64,000 nucleotides of DNA from Streptomyces sp. NBC_00569 (GTDB lineage Bacteria > Actinomycetota > Actinomycetes > Streptomycetales > Streptomycetaceae). This document shows, one piece after another, positions 42,223-49,375 of this stretch; position 1 is the stretch's first letter; the number at the start of each line of letters is the position of its first letter. The DNA lies in NCBI RefSeq assembly GCF_036345255.1, contig NZ_CP107783.1, forward strand, positions 1,054,001 through 1,118,000, given 5' to 3'. The notes beneath the pieces were generated by a model. That model was given only the letters and a program-made list of their open reading frames with translations, had not been told where the DNA came from and ran no database searches. Made by a program: the position numbers and the translations under genes.

Positions 42223-42978
42223 ATGACGGAATCTGCGGAGCCAGTAGGCATGACCACACCCGTACGCCTCGACGACCTGATCGACGCCATCAAGAAGGTC
42301 CACACCGACGCACTCGACCAGCTCTCCGACGCCGTGATCGCCGCGGACCACCTCGGCGACGTCGCGGACCATCTGATCGGCCACTTCGTGGACCAGGCAC
42401 GCCGCTCCGGGGCGTCCTGGACCGACATCGGCAGGAGCATGGGGGTCACCCGGCAGGCCGCCCAGAAGCGGTTCGTGCCCAAGTCCTCCGGCGAGGTCGG
42501 TGACCTCGACCCCAGCTCGGGCTTCGGCCGCTACACCCCGCGGGCGCGCAACGTCGTGATGTCCGCGCAGAACGAGGCCCAGGCCGCCGGCAACGACGAG
42601 ATCCGGCCCGAGCACCTGGTCCTCGGCCTCCTCGCCGAGCCTGAGGGGCTCGCCGCGCAGGCCGTCCGGGCGCAGGGCGTGCTCCTCGACACCGTCAGGC
42701 AGAACGCGACGGCCACGCTGCCCCCGGCCGTCTCCGACGTGCCCGGCCTCGTCAAGTTCGACACGAACGCGAAGAAGGTCCTGGAGCTGACCTTCCGCGA
42801 GGCGCTGCGCCTCGGCCACAACTACATCGGTACGGAACACATCCTGCTGGCCCTTCTGGAGCAGGAGAACGGCTCGGGCACCCTCGCCGAGTCGGGCATC
42901 GACAAGGCCGCGTCCGAGGCGCACATCGCGGACATGCTGGCCGCGATCGTCAAGGAGCGGGCGAAGCGGCAGTCCTGA
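42223..42978 (+). CDS. HTH / Clp N-terminal domain regulator
   Basis: A 251-residue cytoplasmic protein. Its N-terminal third contains a helix-turn-helix (ASWTDIGRSMGVTRQAAQKRF), and the C-terminal part has the double helical repeat of the Clp N-terminal domain: ARNVVMSAQNEAQAAGNDEIRPEHL and a second copy near LGHNYIGTEHILLALLEQE. No ATPase domain follows, so it is not ClpC; it is the stand-alone regulator type found in actinobacteria. ATG 42223 and ATG 42250 are both possible. A strong hairpin follows the stop. Confidence 0.85.
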   Translation: MTESAEPVGMTTPVRLDDLIDAIKKVHTDALDQLSDAVIAADHLGDVADHLIGHFVDQARRSGASWTDIGRSMGVTRQAAQKRFVPKSSGEVGDLDPSSGFGRYTPRARNVVMSAQNEAQAAGNDEIRPEHLVLGLLAEPEGLAAQAVRAQGVLLDTVRQNATATLPPAVSDVPGLVKFDTNAKKVLELTFREALRLGHNYIGTEHILLALLEQENGSGTLAESGIDKAASEAHIADMLAAIVKERAKRQS

Positions 42979-42995
42979 CGGGCCGTCCGCCGGCC

Positions 42996-43032
42996 AGGTG
43001 TCCCGGAGTGCTCACGGCGCTTCGGGACACCT
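42996..43032 (+). terminator. 16-bp hairpin terminator
   Basis: Arms 42996-43011 and 43017-43032 pair over 16 bases starting AGGTGTCCCG, with two G-U pairs and a 5-base loop, 17 bases after the stop of the HTH/Clp-N gene. It separates that gene from phosphoglucomutase. Confidence 0.75.
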
Positions 43033-43076
43033 CTGCGGTCCTGCGTCACGCCCGGCCCTGATGGGAGAATGCCCCC

Positions 43077-44705
43077 ATGACTGAGCGCGCAGGAACCCAG
43101 GCCCGGCCGGAGGACCTCGTCGACATCGATGAACTCGTCGACGCGTATTTCACCAGGGTGCCCGACGTGGACCGCCCCGAGCAGCGCGTCGTCTTCGGCA
43201 CGAGCGGGCACCGAGGCTCCAGCCTGGACGGCGCGTTCAACGAACGCCACATCGCGGCGATCACGCAGGCCATCGTCGAACACCGCACGGCCGAGGGCAT
43301 CACGGGCCCGCTGTTCATCGGGCCCGACACCCACGCCCTCTCACGCCCCGCGCTCGACACGGCGCTCGGCGTCCTCGCGGCGAACGGCGTACGTGTATTC
43401 GCCGACCTCCACGACGACTTCGTGCCGACCCCCGCGCTCAGCCACGCCATCCTGCGCTGGAACAGCACCGCGTCCGACGAGCTCGGCCAGGCGGACGGCA
43501 TCGTCATCACGCCGAGCCACAACCCGCCGCGCGACGGCGGCTTCAAGTACAACCCGCCGCACGGCGGCCCCGCCGACTCCACGGCGACCTCCTGGATCGC
43601 GCGCCGCGCCAACGAGCTGCTCGCCGACGGCAACCGCGACGTGCGCACCACGAAGGACGTGGCTCCGGAGACGTACGACTTCCGTGAGCGGTACGTCGAA
43701 GAGCTGAGCACCGTCATCGACACCGACGCCATCCGGGCGTCGGGGCTGCGCATCGGCGCGGACCCGCTCGGCGGGGCGAGTGTGCACTACTGGGCGCGGA
43801 TCGCCGAGATGTACGGACTCGACCTGACGGTGGTCAACCCCGAGGTGGACCCGACCTGGCGGTTCATGACGCTCGACTGGGACGGCAAGATCCGGATGGA
43901 TCCCTCGTCGGCCCCGGCGATGGCGTCCGTCCTCGCGAAGCGGCACGACTACGACCTGCTGACGGGGAACGACGCGGACGCCGACCGGCACGGCATCGTC
44001 ACGCCCGACGCCGGACTCATGAACCCGAACCACTATCTGGCCGTCGCGATCCACTACCTGGCGACGCACCGCACCGGCTGGCGGTCCGACGCCGCGATCG
44101 GCAAGACGCTGGTGTCGAGCGCCGTCATCGACCGGATCGTCGCGTCGCTCGGCCGCGAGCTGCTCGAAGTCCCCGTCGGATTCAAGTGGTTCGTGCCGGG
44201 ACTCGTCGACGGGTCGGTGGCCTTCGGCGGCGAGGAGAGCGCGGGTGCGAGCTTCGTGCGCAAGGACGGCGGCGTCTGGACGACGGACAAGGACGGCATC
44301 CTGCTCGCGCTGCTCGCGGCCGAGATCACCGCGGTGACCGGGAAGACCCCGTCGCAGTACTACGCCGAACTCGCCGCGGAGCACGGCTCGTCGTCGTACG
44401 CGCGCGTGGACGCGAAGGCGACCAAGCAGCAGAAGGCCCGCCTCGCCGAGCTCAGCGGCGACGCCATCACCGCGGACACGCTCGCGGGCGAGCCCATCAC
44501 CGGACGGCTCAGCCACGCGCCGGGCAACGGCGCAGCGATCGGCGGGGTGAAGGTCACCACGGAGAACGCCTGGTTCGCCGCGCGGCCGAGCGGCACGGAG
44601 GACGTGTACAAGATCTACGCCGAGTCGTTCCGCGGCCCTGATCACCTGGCCCAGGTGCAGACGGAGGCGCAGTCGATCGTGGACGCGGCGTTGGCGGAGG
44701 ACTGA
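43077..44705 (+). CDS. pgm: Phosphoglucomutase (alpha-D-glucose phosphate-specific)
   Basis: A 542-residue enzyme that interconverts glucose-1-phosphate and glucose-6-phosphate, linking glycogen or trehalose with glycolysis. The catalytic phosphoserine loop is ITPSHNPPRDGGFKYNPP, the Mg loop is GNDADADRHG, the sugar-binding loop is FGGEESAGASF and the phosphate-binding loop RPSGTEDVYKIY is complete. Length and N-terminus (RVVFGTSGHRG at about 41) fit the bacterial Pgm group. It stands alone between terminators. Confidence 0.95.
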   Translation: MTERAGTQARPEDLVDIDELVDAYFTRVPDVDRPEQRVVFGTSGHRGSSLDGAFNERHIAAITQAIVEHRTAEGITGPLFIGPDTHALSRPALDTALGVLAANGVRVFADLHDDFVPTPALSHAILRWNSTASDELGQADGIVITPSHNPPRDGGFKYNPPHGGPADSTATSWIARRANELLADGNRDVRTTKDVAPETYDFRERYVEELSTVIDTDAIRASGLRIGADPLGGASVHYWARIAEMYGLDLTVVNPEVDPTWRFMTLDWDGKIRMDPSSAPAMASVLAKRHDYDLLTGNDADADRHGIVTPDAGLMNPNHYLAVAIHYLATHRTGWRSDAAIGKTLVSSAVIDRIVASLGRELLEVPVGFKWFVPGLVDGSVAFGGEESAGASFVRKDGGVWTTDKDGILLALLAAEITAVTGKTPSQYYAELAAEHGSSSYARVDAKATKQQKARLAELSGDAITADTLAGEPITGRLSHAPGNGAAIGGVKVTTENAWFAARPSGTEDVYKIYAESFRGPDHLAQVQTEAQSIVDAALAED

Positions 44706-44714
44706 CGGCAGGTG

Positions 44715-44753
44715 GGCGGCGGCGCGCGGGACTCTCGCCCGAGCGCCGCCGCC
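44715..44753. terminator. Bidirectional terminator hairpin
   Basis: Perfect 11-base arms GGCGGCGGCGC (44715-44725) and GCGCCGCCGCC (44743-44753) lie between phosphoglucomutase (+) and the HAD hydrolase (-). Confidence 0.72.
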
Positions 44754-44772
44754 GACGTGCTTCGCCGTACGA

Positions 44773-45462
44773 CTACTCCGCGGCCGTCGCCTCCGCGAGG
44801 CCCGGCACCTCGGCGACGCTGTCCAGCACGTAGGTGTGCGGGTGCAGTTCGAGCTCCGTGCGCGGGAGCTGGCCGGTGAGGACGCCGACGACGACGCCCG
44901 CGCCCGCGTGGTGCCCCGCCTGCAGGTCGACCGCGGTGTCGCCCGCGACGAGCACCTTGCGGACGTCCACGACGCCGGTCTTCTCCATCGCCCGGTGGAT
45001 CATGTACGGGGCGGGGCGGCCGCGGACGACCTCGTCTGCGGTGACGACCGCGTCGAGGTTGCCGCCCTCACCCGTGGACCAGCCGAGCGACGCGAGCAGC
45101 GGCAGGGCGACGTCAGCGCTGAACCCCGTGGTCAGGGCGACCTTGACGCCCCGGGCGCGCAGTTCGGCGAGGGCCTTGTCGGCCTGGGCTATGGGCTGCG
45201 GCGGGACCTCTTCGTAGCGCTCCTTGAGGAACGCGCGGAAGACGCCGTACTGCCGCTCGACCAGCTCCGCGTCGGGGGTGCCGCCACCGAGGCGGACCAG
45301 CGCGTCGATGGCCTCGCGCTTGTCGGTGCCCATCCACGTCTGGAGGTCCTGCGCGTCGACCGTCACGCCGGTCGACTCGACGGCGTGGCGCAGCGCCTCG
45401 TACACCGCGCCGTGCTCCTCGATCGTGGTGCCTGCCATGTCGAAGACGGCGAGTTCAATCAC
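44773..45462 (-). CDS. Phosphonatase-like HAD hydrolase (TIGR03351-like)
   Basis: A 229-residue HAD-superfamily hydrolase of the phosphonatase-like type. The nucleophile motif is FDMAGTT with D8, the form seen in phosphonoacetaldehyde hydrolase rather than common phosphatases. K48 in MGTDKREAI sits where PhnX keeps its Schiff-base lysine, LTTGFSADV is motif II and GDTAVDLQAG is motif IV. Expected role: cleavage of the C-P bond of a phosphonoacetaldehyde-like compound. GTG 45462 follows GAGGAG and overlaps the GntR gene's last 8 bases, so the two are translationally coupled. The TIGR03364-like oxidoreductase gene across the promoter is a known neighbour of this family. Confidence 0.85.
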   Translation of the reverse strand: MIELAVFDMAGTTIEEHGAVYEALRHAVESTGVTVDAQDLQTWMGTDKREAIDALVRLGGGTPDAELVERQYGVFRAFLKERYEEVPPQPIAQADKALAELRARGVKVALTTGFSADVALPLLASLGWSTGEGGNLDAVVTADEVVRGRPAPYMIHRAMEKTGVVDVRKVLVAGDTAVDLQAGHHAGAGVVVGVLTGQLPRTELELHPHTYVLDSVAEVPGLAEATAAE

Positions 45463-46228
45463 TGGGGTTCTCCTCGTCAGTGCGGTACCGGCCGACGACG
45501 GTGCGTCCCTCGGCGGTGTTCTCGATGGTGAAGTTGGCGAGTGCGGGCAGATAGCGGTCGTCGGCGTACTCCAGGGGCACGCCGTCCCGCGAGAAGGCCA
45601 GTCGCCTGACGCGCAGCAGGGGTTCGCCGGGCTCGATGCCGAGGAGCGAGGCGTCCTGCGTGTCGGCGGCGATGGCGTCGATGGTGTGGCGGGCGTGGTG
45701 CAGGTCCACATCGCGCCCGCACAGGGCCTCGTAGATCGAGCCCGCGTCGGGGTCCATGTCGAACAGGTGCCGGCCGACGTGGAGGACGAACGTGGAGCGC
45801 TCGACCATGACCGGCACGCCGTCCAGGTGGCGCAGCCGGACCAGGTCGACCACGGGTTCGCCCTCGTCGAGGCCGAGCCGTGCGGCGGCGTCCGGGGAGG
45901 CCCGGCGGCGGGCGACCTCGACGGTCAGCTGACCGGGTTCGCGGCCGATGGATCTGGCCCACTGGGTGAACGACATGAGCGACGCGAAGGGCTGCGACGG
46001 GGCCGCTCTTCTGGCGACGGGCGGCTTGCCCCGGCCGCCCACGAGATGCCCGTCCGACCGCAGTATCGACAAGGCCTGCCTGACCGGTCCACGAGAGGTC
46101 CCGAACTCTTCGCAGAGCTGGGACTCGCTCGGTACCGGCTCGCCCTCCGGCCACTCACCGGACTCGATACGCCGCAGGAACTCGGCGCCGAGCTGCTCAT
46201 GGAGCGGCGCACTCTTACTTGTCTTCAC
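45455..46228 (-). CDS. GntR family regulator with UTRA domain
   Basis: A 257-residue regulator. The winged HTH is at residues 10-70 (EGEPVPSESQLCEEFGTSRGPVRQAL), and the UTRA effector domain follows (PVVDLVRLRHLDGVPVMVERS, then SLLGIEPGEPLLRVRRLAFSRDGVPLEYAD). UTRA proteins sense sugars, amino acids or phosphonates. I chose GTG 46228; a TTG at 46264 would add 12 residues. A copy of its likely operator overlaps the start region and another lies in front of the divergent FAD oxidoreductase, so it probably represses both transcripts and is induced by the substrate. Confidence 0.88.
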   Translation of the reverse strand: MKTSKSAPLHEQLGAEFLRRIESGEWPEGEPVPSESQLCEEFGTSRGPVRQALSILRSDGHLVGGRGKPPVARRAAPSQPFASLMSFTQWARSIGREPGQLTVEVARRRASPDAAARLGLDEGEPVVDLVRLRHLDGVPVMVERSTFVLHVGRHLFDMDPDAGSIYEALCGRDVDLHHARHTIDAIAADTQDASLLGIEPGEPLLRVRRLAFSRDGVPLEYADDRYLPALANFTIENTAEGRTVVGRYRTDEENPSD

Positions 46229-46232
46229 AAGA
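46217..46232. promoter_or_regulatory. GntR-type operator 1
   Basis: ACTTGTCTTCACAAGA is an ACTTGT-N4-ACAAG(A/T) dyad overlapping the GTG start of the GntR gene. It matches the operator at 46354-46369 and suggests autoregulation. If translation began at 46264 it would lie inside the coding region. Confidence 0.6.
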
Positions 46233-46353
46233 TGACTATCGCAGCTCGACCCGCCCTTCCTCAAGGCCCGCAGCTGACTGTCATAGGGCCGCCCGATGAC
46301 GTTTCGGGGTCACCCACCCCCGCTGCGGGGCACGGAAGGTAAACAGACGGAAA

Positions 46354-46369
46354 ACTTGTACACACAAGT
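46354..46369. promoter_or_regulatory. GntR-type operator 2
   Basis: ACTTGTACACACAAGT is a perfect ACTTGT-N4-ACAAGT dyad 38 bases before the FAD oxidoreductase start, of the size and style bound by GntR/HutC-type regulators. It is the best candidate for control of the rightward operon. Confidence 0.72.
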
Positions 46370-46407
46370 CTTGCCCGCTGCGCCCGAGACCTCGCACGCT
46401 GCAACCC

Positions 46408-47592
46408 ATGAGCATCACAACAGCGTCCCCCTCCGTCCCCTCGCCCTCCGCCGACCTGCCCAGCGGCCGGAGCGACCTGGTCATCGTCGGTGCCGGGGTC
46501 GTCGGCCTCGCCCACGCCTTCGAGGCCGCCCGGCGCGGCCTGACCGTCACGGTCGTCGAGCGCGACTGGCAGCCCGTAGGCGCTTCGGTACGCAACTTCG
46601 GGCACTGCTGCATCACGGCACAGCGCGGCGACCTGCTGGAACTCGCCTACCGCTCGCGGGCGGGGTGGCTGGAGGCCGCGAAGAGCTCGGGCCTGTGGGC
46701 CAAGGAGGCCGGCGCCCTCGTGGTGGCGAGGTCGGAGGCAGAACTGGCGGTTCTGGAGGAACTGCGCGAGGAGCGCGGAGCGGACACCGTCCGGCTGCGG
46801 ACCCGCGAGGAGGTCGCGGGCGAACTCGGCCGGGGCGCCGACACCGGCGACATCGTGGGCGGCGCCTTCCTCCCCGACGACCTGCGCGTCAACCCCCGCG
46901 AGGCCGCCCCGGACCTGGCCGCATGGCTGTCCATACAGCCCAACGTCACCGTGGTGTGGGGCACGAACGTGAACGGCGTCGAGGAGGGCACCGTCCACAC
47001 CGGCCGCGGCCCGGTCCACGGCGACCGGATCCTCGTCTGCGTGGGCCACGACCTGGACCGCCTGTACCCCGCGGCGGCGGAGGAGCACGGCATCGAGCGC
47101 TGCCGCCTCACCATGGCGCGCGTCACGGCGCCCGATGCCTTCCGCACGGACGCGGCGATCCTGACCGCGACGTCCATGCTGCGCTACGACGGCTTCACGG
47201 CCATGCCGTCGGGGCCGAGGCTGCGCGAGGAGGTCATCGGCCACAGCCCCGCACTGCTCGACGTCGTCGCGAACGTCATGTTCACCCGCCTGCCCGACGG
47301 CACGGTCCTGGTCGGGGACTCCCACGCCTACGGGCGGACCACCACCCCGTTCGAGGACGAGCCGACGGCGCGGCTGCTGCTCGACTCGGCGGCCGAGGTC
47401 CTCGGCGCCGGCGACCTGCGGGTGACGGAACGCTGGCAGGGCGTCTACGCGAGCAGCGGCCGCGGCCCGCTCCTGGTCCGCGACACGGCACCGGGCGTGC
47501 GGGCCATCTCGGTCACCTCGGGCATCGGCATGACGCTCTCGTTCGGCCTCGCCGCCGCCACGTTCGACGAGTCCCTGGCCGCGACGGCCTGA
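46408..47592 (+). CDS. FAD-dependent oxidoreductase (TIGR03364-like, phosphonate-associated)
   Basis: A 394-residue flavoprotein of the glycine oxidase/DadA fold. The dinucleotide-binding motif is LVIVGAGVVGLAHAFEAARRG at about residues 26-46 and the first strand ends in VVERD; the C-terminal FAD contact is GVYASSGRGPLL...VTSGIGMTLSFGLA. The type resembles TIGR03364, which is known to occur beside phosphonatase-like HAD proteins and is thought to deaminate oxidatively an aminophosphonate related to 2-aminoethylphosphonate. The divergent neighbour here is exactly such a HAD protein. The exact substrate is inferred, not shown. Confidence 0.85.
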   Translation: MSITTASPSVPSPSADLPSGRSDLVIVGAGVVGLAHAFEAARRGLTVTVVERDWQPVGASVRNFGHCCITAQRGDLLELAYRSRAGWLEAAKSSGLWAKEAGALVVARSEAELAVLEELREERGADTVRLRTREEVAGELGRGADTGDIVGGAFLPDDLRVNPREAAPDLAAWLSIQPNVTVVWGTNVNGVEEGTVHTGRGPVHGDRILVCVGHDLDRLYPAAAEEHGIERCRLTMARVTAPDAFRTDAAILTATSMLRYDGFTAMPSGPRLREEVIGHSPALLDVVANVMFTRLPDGTVLVGDSHAYGRTTTPFEDEPTARLLLDSAAEVLGAGDLRVTERWQGVYASSGRGPLLVRDTAPGVRAISVTSGIGMTLSFGLAAATFDESLAATA

Positions 47593-47758
47593 CCGCCCGC
47601 CGCGGACAAGGTCCCGGCCCCCACCACTCCACCCCGGCACAGAGGGCAGCCCGCGCCGTGAGCACATCTCGCGGCGCGGGGCCCGGCACTGCGTAGCACT
47701 GCGGCACGTCACCCCCCGCACCCATCGCTCACCAGGCACCGAGGACAAGGAGACCACC

Positions 47759-49099
47759 ATGCCCGACGGCACCCGCCCAGGGGTCGCGCCCGCCCCGCTC
47801 CGGCCCTCCGCGGCAGACCCCGCTTCCGCCCGGCGGTCGCTGCGCTGGCGCTGGCAGATCTTCGCCGTCACCTGGATCGCGTACGCGGGCTTCTACTTCG
47901 TCCGGCAGGCGTTCTCGGTCGCCAAGCTCGGCATTCTGGACGATCCCGCGGTCAACCACACCCTCACGTCCCGCACGCTCGGACTGATCGACGCCGTGTA
48001 TCTCGCGGCGTACGCGGTGGGGCAGTTCGCCTGGGGCTCGTGGGCGGACCGGTTCGGGCCGCGGGTCGTCGTGATCGGAGGGATGGCGGGCGCGGTGGTC
48101 GCGTCGGCGGTCATCGGCCTGAGCACCTCGCTCGTGGTGTTCGGCGTCGCGATGGCCGTGCAGGGGCTCGCGCAGTCCACGGGCTGGGCCCCGCTGTGCA
48201 AGAACGTGACCAGTTTCGTGCCGGTGAGGGAGCGGGGCCGGATCCTCGGCCTGTGGTGCACGAACTACGCGTTCGGCGGCCTCGCGGCGCCGCCGTTCCT
48301 CGGCTGGTGGGCGTACTCGGTCTTCGACAGCTGGCACGCGGCGTTCCTGGCCGGGTCGGCGACGCTGGCCGTCGTCCTCGCGCTGTTCGTCGTCTTCCAG
48401 CGCAACGAGCCCGCGGACGTCGGTCTCCCCCGGCCGGACGCCCAGGAGACGACGGCCGAGTCCGGCGCCGCGCCCGAGCCGGCCGAGGCGCCGCTCACCT
48501 CGCGCGAGATCTACCGCGGGATCCTGCGCGACCGGATGGTCCTGACGCTCAGCGCCTCGTACTTCCTGCTCAAGCCCGCCCGGTACGCGCTCCTGCTGTG
48601 GGGCCCGGTGATCGTCAGCGAACGGCTGCCCGAGGTGGGCAGGCTGGAGGCCACCCTGATCCCGGTGGCGTTCGGCGTGGCCGGTGTGCTCGCGCCGATG
48701 ACGGTCGGCTGGATCTCCGACCGCCTGTTCTCCTCCCGGCGCGTGCCGCCGTGCGTCCTCTCCCTCGGCCTGCTGACGGTGATGCTCGCGGCGTTCGTGC
48801 CCCTCACCGCGACGGGCAGCACCTGGACGATGGTCGGCGTCCTGGCCGTGATCGGCTTCGGTCTCTACGCCGCGGACGCCCTGATCGCGGGCGTCGCTGC
48901 CGTCGACTCGGGAGGCACGGCCGGGGCGGGCACCGCCATCGGTTTCGTCAACGGCTGCGGCTCCGTCGGTGCGATCCTCGGCGGCCTGCTCCCGGGCTTC
49001 CTCTCGACCACCGCGCTCTTCTACGGCTTCGCCGCCGCCGCGGCACTCGCGGGAGTGGTCATGCTGCCGCACTGGAACCGGACGGCCGTGACGGCCTGA
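47759..49099 (+). CDS. MFS transporter, organophosphate (OPA) type
   Basis: A 446-residue 12-helix transporter of the major facilitator superfamily. The N-terminus (WRWQIFAVTWIAYAGFYFVRQAFSVAK) and the loop GQFAWGSWADRFGPRVV, together with LGLWCTNYAFGGLAAPP, look like the organophosphate:phosphate antiporter group (GlpT, UhpT, PgtP). AAGGAG precedes ATG 47759. It lies 166 bases after the FAD oxidoreductase in the same direction, behind the GntR operator, and would import the phosphonate or phosphate ester used by this cluster. Substrate choice is inference. Confidence 0.85.
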   Translation: MPDGTRPGVAPAPLRPSAADPASARRSLRWRWQIFAVTWIAYAGFYFVRQAFSVAKLGILDDPAVNHTLTSRTLGLIDAVYLAAYAVGQFAWGSWADRFGPRVVVIGGMAGAVVASAVIGLSTSLVVFGVAMAVQGLAQSTGWAPLCKNVTSFVPVRERGRILGLWCTNYAFGGLAAPPFLGWWAYSVFDSWHAAFLAGSATLAVVLALFVVFQRNEPADVGLPRPDAQETTAESGAAPEPAEAPLTSREIYRGILRDRMVLTLSASYFLLKPARYALLLWGPVIVSERLPEVGRLEATLIPVAFGVAGVLAPMTVGWISDRLFSSRRVPPCVLSLGLLTVMLAAFVPLTATGSTWTMVGVLAVIGFGLYAADALIAGVAAVDSGGTAGAGTAIGFVNGCGSVGAILGGLLPGFLSTTALFYGFAAAAALAGVVMLPHWNRTAVTA

Positions 49100-49110
49100 G
49101 GACCGCGGGT

Positions 49111-49147
49111 CCGGCCAGGGGTTGATCAAGTTTTTGCCCTTGGCCGG
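49111..49147 (+). terminator. Hairpin after the MFS gene
   Basis: CCGGCCAGGG (49111-49120) pairs with CCCTTGGCCGG (49137-49147) with one bulged base; five T residues stand in the loop. It begins 11 bases after the stop codon and closes the phosphonate-like operon. Confidence 0.6.
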
Positions 49148-49375
49148 ATCACGCCCGTCCGGCCGACCCACGCTCCCGCAATAACCCGCATGCCGTCGCG
49201 ATTTGCGATGGGGACCATTTCACCCGGTCGCGCAAAGAGCGGCCGAAACCATCGGGTCGCAGGCCCTTGCCGGGTTACCGTCGCGTTGACCGTGCACAGC
49301 GCCATGTCACACGCTCGACATATAGGTGCTGGATACAACTGGTTCTGGCGCCGGAACGGCATGCAGGAGGAACGT

